DNA of 64,000 bases from Scenedesmus sp. ARA3 (lineage: Eukaryota; Chlorophyta; Chlorophyceae; Sphaeropleales; Scenedesmaceae): the NCBI GenBank assembly GCA_004335835.1, contig RWJK01001429.1, forward strand, positions 120,798 through 184,797, in the 5' to 3' direction. Made by a program: the position numbers and the translations under genes. Every line of letters begins with the position of its first letter. Position 1 is the stretch's first letter. Shown here one piece after another: positions 49,473 through 62,827 of the stretch. The notes beneath the pieces are model-generated. The model had not been told where the DNA came from. It was given only the letters and a program-made list of their open reading frames with translations, and ran no database searches.

Positions 49473-50191
49473 CGTATTGCTCCTAATTATCACCGGAAAA
49501 GAAAACTATTTTGGCCTTTCCGGTGATTGACTTCAAAAACCGAATAATACGTCTGCGGCTTCCGGTGATATTTAATTTAAACCTCGAAAAATGTTTCTTA
49601 GCCTCATTTTTCGCTCAGATCGCTTTCGATAACGCTGTGTACGCTTATATGTAGATCCTAAAGCATCTAAGCGCAACTAGAAGCGGCCGTCGCCGGTTTG
49701 CTTGCCGTGCGTGAAGCCGAGCATCATCCGAAAGACTCCGAAAGGCTCGCTGCAGATCGAGAGCTCTCGAGGCTGGAGCGCGGCTGCAGCTCCTAGGAAG
49801 AAAATTAGGCAGACCTCGTAGCAGTGGGAAGTGTCAGAAAGCAGCAGCAGCTGCAGCACCAGCTGTCCCTGCTGCAAGCAGAGGCAGCGCACAGCAGGAG
49901 CAGCAGCAACAACATGCCTGGTCCTAGGACCAGGATGATGCTAAGCAGGATGATGCTAAGCATGCACTGCATGTTGCACTGCATGTTGCACTGCCTGTTG
50001 TACTGATGCATCCTGCAGTTGAGCCCCTCGGCAACATTATCTAAAACACATATGCCAGTGCCGGTGATATTTAAAATAGCTCCAAAAAAAGCCACGAGGG
50101 ATTCCGGTGATATTTAAATATTCTAAATATTCAGAAAACTCCTGCGGGCTTCCGGTAATATTTATTAGAGGTGATGATTAGGAGCAGTACG
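49473..50191. mobile_element. MITE-like element with 22-bp terminal inverted repeats
   Basis: The left end CGTATTGCTCCTAATTATCACC (49473-49494) matches the reverse complement of the right end (50170-50191) at 20 of 22 positions. Just inside, the motif TTCCGGTGATATTTA recurs near 49558, 50058 (TGCCGG variant), 50102 and 50147 (GGTAAT variant). The centre is GC-richer, with a small ATGATGCTAAGCA repeat near 49935-49961 and ATGTTGCACTGC repeats near 49970-49998. No transposase ORF is seen. Confidence 0.75.
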
Positions 50192-51911
50192 ATAACTGTC
50201 GTTTCAAATATCGCCTCAAAAGGCAGATCACTGCAGTGTTGAGTGTGCGTTGCTCGCGTCACTGGCGGCAACTCACGGATCAAGCCACGCTAACAGCACA
50301 ACAGCGCGCAAGCTTTGCCAACAGTGCGCCACACAGATCGCCGTGCAACCCTGATGTGAAGACAGCCACGGATGTAACAGCAGCTGGTCACGCACGGAGG
50401 CCATGCAATTGCAAGTGCAGATGGGTGCAGCAGTCTCGGCAGCAGATGCGCGTACATACGACTTATAGCTGCCCTACTCGCATGCTTCCAAACACAAGCT
50501 GCCTAGTTTTTCTTTCCAACACATGCACGCCATGCAGGCTCATGCCAGGTGCTAACACACTCTAGCTCTAGCCCTGCAGGAGCTGGCGCTAGGATGCCTC
50601 AAGCACCCAGCACGCCAGCTTTGTGTGACCATACAATGCTCTGCAGGTGCAGCAACCAGCAAGGCTGCGAGTCCCGCGTCCAAGGGGCAGCGCAACCAAA
50701 GCTTTCAAGCCATTAAATAGATCACTGCCATCTACTGCTCTCACAATAAAAGATACACAAGCGTCAGACCCAGTAACACTCTCGATGTACAGCTTCCAAG
50801 TGACACACAGCTTTTGAATGAGGCGATGCTGAGGATGATATGAGCAGATGCACGCATGCTGCACCTGCCGAGAACAGCCAGCAAACCCTCAAACAACACA
50901 CAATGGTCGCAGTACAGCCACGCACAGCACACCTCTCTTGTGCGTGGACAGCTGTCATCCAAGGCTCCCAAGCCACCAGCCAAAGGCGCTGCTCTGGTCA
51001 ATAGAACATACAGTGCAATGCCGCTTGACGCGTCGCTGAGGCATTCATAGGTAACCCTGCCTCCTGCCCCTGCCCCTGCCCATTCACATACACCACAACA
51101 AGCTGTACCACACAAGTTGCGCACACCGGCCCAAATCGAGGCGGCACGCAACCATTCACTCAAGCGAAAGTCACCTCTTGAACAGCAGCCAATAGTCGAC
51201 CCAAACACTGGTCGCTTGGATCACTGCCTCTGCCCCTTATACCCCTGCTCCCTCGGTAAAACACACTCGCGCACAAAACCCCTCAAGCGATGCGCAGCAT
51301 GCACCAATGAGGCACGCCTGCATGACTGTTACGGTCCTCAGCTCACAAAGTGTATCTGCTGCAGCACTGCACAGCAGCAGAAACAGCCTATCACACGCAA
51401 TTCATAGTGGACGCTGCAGCTGAGAGGCACCCCAAGATGCACCAGGCTCCGGCCTGCTGCTCAATCAGCTGCCAGGCACAGCACAAAGTAGCTTCTACAC
51501 TCACAGTACTTCCACGAGAAAACACAGCGCTCATCATGCTTTGAAGGGCACAACAGAAACCTGCAGACCCACAGTGTACACATAGTTACACATCAACGCT
51601 GGCGCAGGGGGATTACTTGCATCCGCTCATATTGCATCAAAGGGCCCATGCCGGGCCTTGTCACCTTCCCACGGGCCTTTTGAACAAGCAGGCAGCACAT
51701 TCAGCTAGCATTTCAAATCCCATATAGACTGCCGCAACGCAAACGCAAAACCCTCTGTCAATAGCTCTCTCGCACAGAAGGATGAAAAACACAACACTGA
51801 TGCACTCTTCTCTCGCATATCAAAACACACTGCCCGGCACACGGCTGTACAATAACAGACTGTGCGTATACGAATGGAACTGGATACGAGATAGTAAGCA
51901 GCCAGATGCTG
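50192..51911. other. Intergenic region without supported gene
   Basis: About 1.7 kb to the right of the MITE-like element. Its right end should hold the 3' UTR of the long low-complexity gene. A stem-like set of GGGCC words lies at 51641-51680. No convincing protein was found. Confidence 0.45.
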
Positions 51912-54900
51912 CTAAGGCTGCTTGCCTGGCTGCGCACGTGGAGTGCCTGCCTTGCCAGCACCAGGCAAAGATGCCGCTAGGGACGCTGCCAGGGGCAGTG
52001 GCGCCGCTGATGCTGGCACTGCTGCTGCTGCTGCTGCCGCCGCCGCCAAGCTGGGTGCCGCCGCCTGCTGTTGCGCCTGCGCTAGTGCAGCCAACGCTGC
52101 TGCTGCAGAAGCCGCAGGAGGCATGGGACCAGGTGCAGCACCCGCACCAAGCCCTGCTGCTGCTGATGCAGGGTAGAACGCAGGTGGAGCAGCAGCCTTC
52201 TTTGCAGCGCCATACGCAGCAGCAGCTGCAGTGCTGCTGCCAGGCTTCCTGCTGCCACCTCCTGCTGCTGCTGCTGCTGCTGCTGCCTGCAGTGCTGCCA
52301 GTGGCTGCACAGCCGCTAAGCTCATAGCAGCAGCAGGCTCTGCTGCACGTGGCGCCTTTAAAGCAGCAACACCTGGCAGCCGTGAGCCGCTCACACCCGC
52401 AGCTGCTGCAGCCAGTTGCTGGCCTCCAGCACCGCCGCCAGTGCTTGCTGGCGCTGCAGCAGCAGCTGCAGCCAATGCATGCAGCCCGCTCAGTGCGCCT
52501 GGCGCGGCCAAGCTGCCGCCTGCTGCTGCTGCCGCTGCTGCTGCACTGCTGGGACCCAGGTGCGCCCCAGCAACTGACCCATGCTGCAGTGCCTGCTGCT
52601 GACCTGGCAATGCTACAAGTGGAGCAGCAGCACCAGCACTGAGTGCTGCCAGGAGAGCTGCAGGAACAGCAGGCTGCTGCTGCTGCTGCTGTTGCTGCTG
52701 CTGCGCAGCCAGTTGTGCAAGTTGCTGCAGCACGGGGTTCATACCAGCATTCACGCTTGCTGGAGGTTGGAGCAGCTGCTGCGGCTGGTGCTGCGGCTGT
52801 GACATCTGCTGCTGCATCTGCAGAAGCTGGAGCAATGGATTGCCACCTGCGCCGAACGGCGCAGCCGGCAACACACGCTGCTGCTGCTGCTGCTGCTGTG
52901 CCACCTGCATTTGCGTGAATTGGGCCAGCTGTGCAAGTGGGTTCAGCGGATTAGCAGCCGTAGCTGCTGCTACTGCCTGGCTCACGGCTGCTTGCTGCTG
53001 CTGCAGCAGTGCTGAACCACCGCCAGTGGGCTCCACATGAGCAACACCTGCTGCAGGTTGCTGCAGCATAGCCGATATGGCGGCGGCTGCAGCAGCTGCT
53101 GCTGCTCCTGGCCCTGATGGAGAAGGCAGCCCCTCCCTAGGCATTGCTGCAAACATTGCTGCCACCCTAGCAGCAAAGGCATTGCCACCAGCATCACCAG
53201 CAGTAGGCGACCCAAGCATTGCGCCTGCAGGCACAGCCCCTGCAGCAGACACAGGCATGCCTGCAACACCTCCTGCCGCCGCCGCTGCTGCCGCTGCTGC
53301 TGCTGGCCCTCCGCTGCCGCCGCTGGCTGCGCCGCCTGACGTGTTGGTGTTTGAGGTCGTGCCTGATGTCCTGCAGTACTGCTCCAGTGCTTGGCTCCCC
53401 CTGATGATCTCCAGGGCCTTATCCAGTGCCCTCAGCGCAGGCGGCCGCGCCGGCACGCCTGCAGTGGCAGCCATGGGGCGTATTGCTGCTGACATGAGCC
53501 TGTCTCGCTCCGCCAGCTGCAGCATCATCTGCACCTGCTCAAGATAAGCTGCCCTGTTGCTGGCATACCAGGAGTAGAGCAGCCCCAGCTGGTTGAACAC
53601 TGACGGCACATTCACCAAGCCTTCCGCGGCTGGTGCATGCGGCAGCCGCCCTTGCAGCTGCTGCAGCACAGCCGCTAGGTTGGCTGCAGGGGCCAGTGCA
53701 GCAGCTGCTGCCGGCACCTGCCCACCCTGCGCCAGCAGCTGCGCCAGTGCTGCTGCACCTGGCATGCCACCGGCAGCAGCAGGCCCGCCTGCAGCGCCCT
53801 GAGCAGCTGCCAGCGCACTGAGTGCAGATAGCTGGTTGCCTGCTGGGAAAGCAGCTGACGAGATGGTCATGCCAGCAGCAGCAGCAGCGGCAGGACGTGC
53901 AGCGCCTCCAAACACACCCCAGGGCCCACCACCAGGTGCATTGTTGGCCCACAGGCCCAGCCCCTGGTTCAGTATGCCCATGCCTTGCCTGCCAGACAGG
54001 CCCGCAGCAAGCAGCAGCTGCTGCATTGCTGCAGCCTGCTCCATCCCTGCAGGCACCTGCTGCTGGCCTGGCGCGCCAGCGAGCACGCCCTCACCACCAG
54101 CAGCAGCAGCAGCCGCTGCTGCGCCGCGCTGCTGCCCGCCAGCGCGCCGCTGCTGCCTGCCAGGCGTGCCTGCCAACCTACCGCTGGGCACTGCTGCTGC
54201 AGCAGATGCAGCACCTGCCGCCTGCAAAGCTGCTGCCTGCTGCTGCTGCTGCTGCTTGCGCTGCTGCCGCTCCTCCATCTCGTCCTCGCTGTCTCCTTCG
54301 CTGCTGGCCTGCTCTGATGCCGCATCATCTTCAATGTCACTTTCATTGCCGTCATCCTCGTCGCCGTACGGCCCCATCTCAGCTGCAGCTGCTGCTGCTG
54401 CTGCTGCTCGGGTGTCGTCTGCAGCTACTGCGCCAGCATCGCCAGCGCCTGCCGCTGCAGAGGCAGCAGCAGCTGCTGCAGCAAGCCTCCCTGCCGGGGC
54501 AGCTGCAAGCGGCTCGCCGCATGCACCGCCACGCACGCCAGATGCACGGGTGGTGCTGGCATGCCAGCTGTTGGACCCCAAAGACGGCTCGAGGTGAAGC
54601 CCAGCTGGTGCCTCTGCAGCAGCAGCCGCAGCAGCGCCTGCCTCTTCTGCTGCAGCTGCTGTCGCCTGTGCGGCTGTGCCCTGGCTTTGGAAGCGCCGCG
54701 GATCAGCCCTGCTCATGGCAGCAGCAATAGGCGCAGGCCGCGGCACCCTTGGCTGCTGGTGCTGCTGCCCGGGCTGAGGCAGCCTGCCTGCTTCTGTGCC
54801 GTGCTGGCTGCGCATGTGCCCGCCAGGTGCTGCAAACTCTTTACATGCAGCTGCACCGTCACCACCAGCAGCCTGGCCTGACAGGGGCCCAGGAGCACCT

Positions 54901-56750
54901 GCAACTGGGGGTGTTGCCGCTGCTGCTGCTGTGCCATCTGCTGATGGCGCCAACTGCCGCTGGCCGCGAGGGCTGCTGCTGCCTTGGGCCTGCGCCTTTG
55001 GGCTGTTACTGCCTTGCGCTGGCGCTTTCGGGCTGTTGCTAGCGCGCATGCCATCGTCAATATCACTGCTGCCGCCACTGCCGCTGCCGCTGCCACTGCC
55101 ACTGCCGCTCCCGCTGCCGCTGCCACTGCCGCTGCCACTGCCAGAGCTGTTGTTGTTGCCGGGGCCGCTGCCATTGCCATTTCCATCCCCGCCGTCGCTT
55201 CCTCCTCCTCCTGCTGCTGCTGCTTCACCAGCGACACCAGCAGCAGCAGCGGCATCGCCAGCTGCAGCACCCTGCGTGTTACCATCACTTGGCTGCTGCC
55301 AGCCTGCTGACCTCTGCTGCTGCTGCCTGTCAGACGCACTGCCACGGCCACTAGAGCCTCCACTGCCGCTGCTCTTGCTGGCTTCTGCTGCACCAGCAGA
55401 GCCGCCACCGCTGCTGCAAGCAGCTGCATCACCAGCGCCCAGCTTCTGGCGCTTCGGTTGTGGCTCTTCAACCACGCCGGCGCCCTGCGCAACTGCTGCT
55501 GCTGCTGCTGTTGCTGCGGCATCGGCATCGGCTGCTGCATCACACGCCTGGCGCTCCTCCTGCCCAGCTTGCATTGCCATGCCTGCCACCGCCACGCTGA
55601 TTGTCGCCGCAGCGCCAGGCCCTGATGCTGCTGCCGCTGCTGCCCCCACGTTTCCTTTCAGCACCTCCTCCTCCCACGTGGAAGAAATTGGCTGTATGAT
55701 CTTGATTTTCTTGCGCAGCCGCGCTGGCAGCTCCACAGGAACCTCCGGCACAGCCTGCTGCTGCTGGTGCTTCCCGAGCACTGCGGCTCGCTGTCCAGCG
55801 CCGTCACTGCCAGCAGCAGCGGCACCAGCCTCCTGTGCAACAGCCAACCCTGCACCTGCTGGCACCTGTGCCGCTGCTGCTGCAGTGCCACCATGTGCAA
55901 TGCTGCCCCGAGCCCCTGGGCAGCTCACTGTCTGCCTGACTGTGCCCTCTATCGAGTCTACTGCTGGTGCTGCTGCTGCCGCAGCAGCCCTGCTTGCGCC
56001 GGGCCATGCTCCGGCTGAGCCACTAGGCGGCGTACCAGCGCCGTGATCTGCTGCACCTGGAGCTGCTGCTTCTGTTGCTGCCGCTGCAGCTAGCTCTTGC
56101 TGGTCAACGCCTGCTGCTGCCGCTGCAGCTGGCAGGTTTGCACCAGCAGCGGGCGGATGCCTCTGCACAGGAGCTGAAGCTGCAGGTGCTGAAGGATGCT
56201 GCTGCTGCCGCCGCCTTTTCTGCTGCCGCTGTTGCTGCTGCTGGTCCTGCAGCAGAGCTGGCAGCAGTTGCTGCGTGCTGATGCTGGAGTGTGTGCTTTG
56301 CTGAGGTTGTGGTGGCCCTGACTGCTGCTGCTGCTGTGCCGCCAGCACTGGCAACAGCGTTGCCTGCATGACAGCAGCAGGCAGCAGGAGCTGGCCTTGC
56401 AGCTGCTGCAGCAGTGCAGCTTGCGCTGCCCCTGGACACTGACCTAGTCCACCCTGGCTGAGGTGCTGCAATGCAGCTTGCAGCTGTGCTGCAGCTGCAG
56501 CTGCAGGAGCCGGCGGTGGCATCAGTGCAGCAGGTGCAGGAGGCCCTGCTGCTGCAGGAGCCAGCTGGGCCAAGCCAGCAGCACCCCCCTGCAACTGCTG
56601 CTGCAGTTGCAGCAGCTGCAGTGTGGTTGGGTCTGCTAGTCCGGCTGCTGCAGCAGCTGCCACCGCCGGTGCAAGCTGCGCCTGCGTGGCTGCTACTGTC
56701 CCGGGTGACTGCACTTGCGCCATGGCGTATGAGACGGGCGGTCCTTGCAA

Positions 56751-56783
<33 letters not shown>

Positions 56784-57302
56784 ATCCTGTGAGCTGTTGC
56801 CTGCAGGCAGGAGGGGCAAGCCTGCGGCTGCCGGAGCTACACTGAAGGAAGCTGCCCAGGTGCGCTTGTGACCACCACCTGCTGCTCCTACTGCTGCTGC
56901 TGCTGGTGCGCTCAGAGCTGGAGCGCCGAGCAGCTGCTGTGTTTGGCCAGCTAAGCTGGCAGCTGCGAGCAGTGAAGCTGGAGTAGGTAAAGCAGCAACC
57001 CCTGTCGCAGCAATACCAGTTCCACCACCTGCTGCTGCTGAGCACGGGACCATGCCATTGGTCGGCACATTCTGCAACAATGATGGATGAGCCTGTGCAG
57101 CTTGCCTGCCACTGTTAAGCGCCTGCTGAAGCTGATGAACTGCTGGCAGGCTCAGCCCTGGCAGGCCCTGCCAGCCTGGCAGCCCTTGCAGCAACGCAAC
57201 AGCAGCTGGCTGTGCTGTACCAGCAGCAGCTGCTGCTGTCGCAGGTAGCGATGCTATTTGTTGCTGCCCTGTGGCCCCATTGCCGTCCTGTATTGGCAGC
57301 AT
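51912..57302 (-). CDS. 1,796-residue intronless low-complexity protein
   Basis: One open frame of 5,391 bases starts at ATG (57302) and ends in TAG. Most of it is poly-Ala, poly-Gln, Gly, Ser and Pro. Three less biased islands stand out: RLRKKIKIIQPISSTWEEEV (about residues 524-547), an acidic stretch with DESDIEDD-type sequence and many Ser (about 977-1010), and a helical island with LGLLYSWYASNRAAYLEQV and LRALDKALEIIRGSQALEQY (about 1225-1308). A Gly-Ser repeat lies near 717-742. It may be a nuclear scaffold or transcription cofactor, but I recognise no family. Lack of introns over 5.4 kb is odd here. Confidence 0.65.
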
Positions 57303-58160
57303 AGAACCTGCCAGCTAACGCTGAATAGCGGGCTTCAAGCCCTCCCTCATCATCTGCTGGTGCAACAGGCGGGCAGGCAACAGTGCCTCTTTTGTTCAGT
57401 ATTGCACAGGCGCAATTTAAGGCTAGCCTAACTGAACAATCAAGTGTATTACAAGCAACAACGAGCACGGTGTGTGACAAGGCAGGCGCCAGGGTGTCGA
57501 GGCAGGGCGTGCCCGACGTCCTTGGGCTTTCGGCTGCCTGTCGCAGAGTAGCAAGCACAAAACGGTGTGACCAGCACCTAGTTCTCTCTCAATATTTGTT
57601 TAGCAGACGTGCATTAAGCGTGAGCCACGGCGGTGGGCTAACCTGTTTCTACTGCGCCTGTGAAGGGCCCTTTGGCCTAAGCTCGCTGCTGATTATCTAT
57701 TGGTTAGCTTCAAACAATCTGTAGCAAGAAGATCGCTCAGAGGAGCTGCCGTGCCCTGCAGTCGCTTTACTAGAACACAGGGATTTGTCGGTATTTACAG
57801 CTTTAAAAGCCAAGTACGCGCAATGCTAGACGGTTAGTCAGTTGAGTAGTCCTCCAGCATAGCGCATCGGCCCTTGGGCAAAATCTATTGTAACAACTGC
57901 TGCCGAATCTGATTGTCACTTTGCCTGAACGGCCACGACAGGCAGCAGATTCGTCGTCAATCTCACGGATCCGTAGCATCGACCTAAAACACGAACACAT
58001 GCTGATGTAGGCTCACAGGACGCAGCCACCACCTGGCTAAGGGCCCTCAGGGCTGCAAGGAAACTCCCCCTTGAAGGGGCCATCGCTGGTATGGCACACA
58101 GCCTCTCAACCTGGCCCACTGGCAGCCAGCGCAGGACGTGACATGCAGTGCTTGCCATCA
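57303..58160. other. Intergenic, promoter of the low-complexity gene
   Basis: About 860 bp between the long ORF start and the IC97-like gene end. Should contain the promoter of the first and the 3' UTR of the second. No other gene is supported. Confidence 0.45.
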
Positions 58161-61100
58161 TCAGCTGAAGGTAAACAGGCGGAGTGCCAGCAGGGTGCGC
58201 TGCATAGTGAGAGAGAACACAGGGTCTGTTGCACGAGCCTGCTCCAGGCCCAGGCCTGACGCAGCCAGCACCTGTGCACCAGGCTGCTCTGCGACCTCTG
58301 CATGCGGCCCTGCGAGTGCATGCAGGAGGCTGGCATGCAGGTGTGCATGCGGTTGCCTTGCTGCAGCCTGCACGCCCTCCACGCTGCTGAAGTCCGGCAG
58401 TTGCGGTGGCTCAGTGCGGTTGTCGCCGCCCATCACCCACATCACTCCTTGAAGGCCCTGCGAACCATCACACACGGCACGGGTCGCATACAGCAACACG
58501 CCAGCACCCTCCAGCGGGGTGTGTTCATGCACGTGGCTGACATTGCTGCCCAACAGCCGTGGCATTGCGCTGACAATGGGCCAACCATCAACGCCAAGTC
58601 CTGCTTAACTGCTGTAAACTCATGTGCAGTGCAGCAAGCCTGCAAGGACCACCATGAGCTTGAGTGCATGCCATCACCAATCCGCCTCTCACCTGCCGCC
58701 TGGCCACCAGCACCCTGCGCTCGCCTTCTGGTGCTTCACGCTTGAAGATGCGGGCAGCATGCTCTGCGGCTGTGCGGCCTCCCTCCTCCCAGTCCGTTAC
58801 CTCACTCAGCCGCACCAGCGCTGCTCCTGTACCAGCAGCCCTGTTCCACCTGCTGGAGGCCACCAGGAAGTTGCCACTGCAAACAGCACAGAAGGTGGTT
58901 TGGCAAGCACATGGTCACTCTATGAGGGATTTTAACCTCTTTGGCTGCAGGTCCCAACGCCATCCCGCAGAGCTTGAATGTTGCGTAGAGATGTTGACAG
59001 AGGAATGACAATCAATTGCATGCAAGCAAGCTAGTGATGCATCTTACTAGGTTGTGCTTCGTCAAAGTACAAAAGGCGGCTGTCATCGGCTCACGAGTAC
59101 AGCTTGCCAGCACGTACAGCAGCAGCAGTTGCAGCAAGTCAATTCCGCTGTCGCTGCACTCACCACAGCATGGCCAGGTCAGCACACATTGCACCCTCCA
59201 TAGCAGCTTCGTTCTCCTGCAAGCCTGCCACACTGGCCTCCTTGCTGCCAGGCGTGAGCTGCAGCCCGCATTCTGAGCAGGCACGCAGCAGCTGCCACAG
59301 CTCCATAGGCTGCCCCAGAAGGTGTGACAGCTGCGGCAGTGCAGGGCCTGTCAGCGCTACGGTGCCGCTGCCCACTTCCAGCATCACATCAACACCACTG
59401 TTGAACTCGCTGCTGCTGGTGCTTGCACCTGACACAGTGTCGCTACCAGCGCTGCTGCTGCTGCCCAGTGATTGCACCTGTCGCCAGATACACTCAGGTG
59501 TGTCAGTTGTCCAGATGAAGCGTAGAAGCATGCCAGGTCAACAGGCTGTGCACTGCACGGCGACCCTGAACGGCTCAAATATGTATACAAGAGAGGTAGT
59601 CACATGCATGTACACTGAGCAAGTCTATTAGCATGGTTTGGCAAGCACGCCTGCCAAACAAGTTGCACCCACATGTATGGAGATGACAGCCTTGGCTCCC
59701 CCCAGCCCGCCTGTCGGCCGTATCGTCCAGCTGCTGTAGGGCAGCACGGCTGCTGTGTCTTGCAGCAGAGCCAGGCACCCCAAGTGCACGCTGCTGAAGG
59801 TCAAGCGGCCGCTTGAAGCATCATATGAGACACAACTGCAGCCAGAAAGCACCAACAGCTCTGGTCACGTATGATTGCAGATGCGATAATCAATTGGTTA
59901 AGTCACGCGGGTGTGCAGTGCGCACTTGCTTGCAGACGGCATACGCTGACAAACCTCGCACATGAGACACGGTACTCAGCATGCATGCCATTTGTTGACA
60001 GAACATGCCATGCTGCCACTGCCGCTGACTGCACTAGCCACGCTCACCTGACACCCTCCTCGCTCCATGCTGCCTGCTTGCTGTCCCACCAGCCAACACG
60101 CACGCTTGCCGGCACCAGCAGCTGGCGCGACAGCTGTACAGCGAAGGTCAAGGGTGGCGGCTCTTCATCTGGCTGCCAGGTGGCCAGGTCAGCACCAGCC
60201 GGCGGGATAGGATAGGGCACCACAGACACGTTGCTGGCCAGTGGTGTCATCTGCAGCAATGACAGCCATACCTGTCAGCAGCACGCACCATCAGCACCGC
60301 AGCGGACGGCATCTGCACTCGCCAGTCACGCATACCACACAACCTTGTTCAGCAACAAGTCATCAGAAGTTTGCACGATTACAGTTACAGTTCCGATTGT
60401 TTGTAGGGTACAGTGGGGTGCTCCGCTGCAGCCCTGAGGCGCACCTGTCTCACTGTCCAGCCATGACTCTGCCTTGCGGGCATTGACAGGGACAGCAGGT
60501 CCACATGCAGGACGCCTCCCAATGGCGCTAGGCAAGCCTGCTGGCTCGCAGAGCCAGCTGACTCTGCGCCTTGGCCAGATGATGCACTGCCGAAGCCGGT
60601 GCTGCCACTGTACTCGTCATACGGCCGGCGCTGCAAGGCAAACCATGTGGCTGGTCAGTGAGATGCAGCCCATGACAAACATGTGCGACAGGTCTGGCAT
60701 CAAGCTGCAGCAGCACACTAGCAGTACTGCTGCGATGCATGGCCGCTGCCTACTACTGCCATGCTGTGCACGCCATGCAAGCTCACCTGCACCCGCAGCG
60801 CAACGCTGGCCAGGGCCAGCTGCTTGGGGATCTCCACTGTTATGCCCAGCCCACTGAACTCGATGAGCTTGAACCTGGGGTTCTTGTGCGTGTTGACCCA
60901 CAAGCCCCACTGCAGGGGGCCTTGCTGAGCTGTCAGCAGCACGTCGTCCTTTTCATCTGCATACTCGTCAGCGCACTGCGTGGACACACACCAGTAAGCA
61001 GTAAGCGCAGCATGCAGCAGTATTTGTTAATCAGAGCTGTTTTAGCTACAGCAGACGAGACAGCAGCTGCTCATGCACACCCTGCTGGCATGCAGCACGA

Positions 61101-62588
61101 TGCATACTGACATTCAGCTGCTATATCATGCATGCATGTGGTGGACAACTACAAGCCAGTGTTAGTCACGCACGTGCAGGACGCTTGCAGTTGCCATATC
61201 CATTTTGCGCTTGATGTGCTGATACAACTGCTGCGTGTCCTCCTGGTACTGAGCAGCGCGGGCAGCTGCGGCAGCAACTGCTGAGCTGGCCTTCGCAAGA
61301 AACATGGCAGCTATTGCACTGCTGTCGCCATTGTTGCTGCTGCTGCTGCTGCTGGCTTGCTCAGTGTCACCAGCGTCTTGTGCTTCCTCGCCTGCTGCTG
61401 CTGCTGGTGGTGGTGCTGGCGCTGGCACCTCCGCTTTTGCTGCCGGCACAGCTGTTTCTGAGCTGTCACCAATAGCTTTCCCAGCTGCCAGCACAGCAGC
61501 TGCTGCTGCTGAGGCAGCTGCAGAGGTCTCCTCTGCTGCCAGCAGCGTGCAGTGACCGGCTAGCATCACACACTCCTGTGATGCAAGGCAGCAGCACAAG
61601 TGCTCAGTATGGTCGGCTGTTGTAGCTCAGCATGTTGGTTGTCGCTGACGGACTGTCATAACATGTCCAGCTGCTTATGCATCATGTTGATCCACCCTGC
61701 CACTGCAGTGCTGTTTGGCTGTGCGGTGCAGTGAACACTCACTTCGCACTCCTTCATTGTTGGCTCCAGGTGCTCGCTGTTGCTGTCCAGCAAGCAATTG
61801 ACGAAGTCATTCACGTCTGGTCGCAGTCGTGGGTCTGGCAAGGATGTGCAAGACAGGTAGCGCTGCCAGCTGGCCGCCTCTGCCCGCTGCTGCTCTGCAG
61901 AAGCCCTTTCCTGCTGTAGCTGGTGAATAAGAGGCACCAGGTCATCCCTGCAGTGCGTGTGAAACCACACTGTTGCACAGTACAAGGTGTCGTCTTCCAT
62001 GGCAACCAGGGCATACTCGTTGCATCAGAAACCTAGGTGTGCCAGATATGAAAATCTCTAGTTGGGCTGTACAGTGGCTCCCAGGCTGTACTGGTTGATG
62101 GCCAGCTGAGAAAAAGGCTTGTTATAGCCAGCAACCCAGCAGGCTCCGGGTCACTTTTACTGTCTGTTCACACCAGCCAGCTCTTAGGGCTGCATGCGCA
62201 ACTGACCCGCATCTACTGCAATTTGAAAAGAGTAATACTGAACAAATTAAAGATTGACAACCTGCCCTCGCTGTACGGAAGCAGTTACTGAGGCCACTCA
62301 CCTCTGTTGCTGCAGCCTGGCATTCTGGGCATCCTCAAACTCGCATAGCAACTGCTGCCGCCGCTGCTCTATCTGCTCTGCTAACTTCCTGGCTTCTTCT
62401 TCTTGGCGCAGTCGCTCTACATCAACCACTCTGCATCAGCACATGCAACAGAACGCATGCTTGCAGCAGCTGCGCAGCTGCTGCCCTTGCAGCAGGGGCT
62501 TACCTTCCTCTGCCAGCCGTGCCTCCTCTGCCAATCGAGCCTTCTCAGCCTCTATCTCTTCCTTGGTTTTCTTCTTTTTTGGTGCCAT
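58161..62588 (-). CDS. DNAI7: Axonemal dynein intermediate chain-associated protein IC97 / DNAI7 (CASC1)
   Basis: A multi-exon gene starting with MAPKKKKTKEEIEAEKARLA, the Lys/Glu-rich coiled-coil opening of IC97/CASC1. It continues by a phase-matched splice to VVDVERLRQEEEARKLAEQI, then ASWQRYLSCTSLPDPRLRPD and the family block WGLWVNTHKNPRFKLIEFSG followed by EIPKQLALASVALR. Later exons give CIWRQVQSLG, LWQLLRACSECGLQLTPGS and the ending RTLLALRLFTFS. IC97 associates with the inner-arm I1 dynein intermediate chains and with tubulin in Chlamydomonas cilia. Ala/Ser/Pro-rich and Ser-rich inserts occur in the middle. The exons between about 62000 and 62300 are not settled. Confidence 0.88.
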
Positions 62589-62827
62589 ATATAAACTTTG
62601 CCAACTGAAGTTTTACTCTCTGGGCCTTGTGTCACAAATGATGCACAGGTTGAACTGGGAAGTTGTGTGCTGATGTGTCGTGCTGCCAGTAGCTCACAAT
62701 CCCATATACGTGCGACGAATGTTGGAATCGTATATAAAGCGTTTGTGTCCATCATCACAGGTGCAAGCGTTGAGTGAGGGAGCACCGGTCGCAGCAGTTG
62801 TCATCCAAGGGCTTTGACCTGCGGTGT

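Noticed and set aside
54796..56046. 416-codon Pro/Ala/Leu-rich frame on the plus strand
   Set aside because: It is antisense to the long minus-strand ORF and made only of the complementary triplet repeats.
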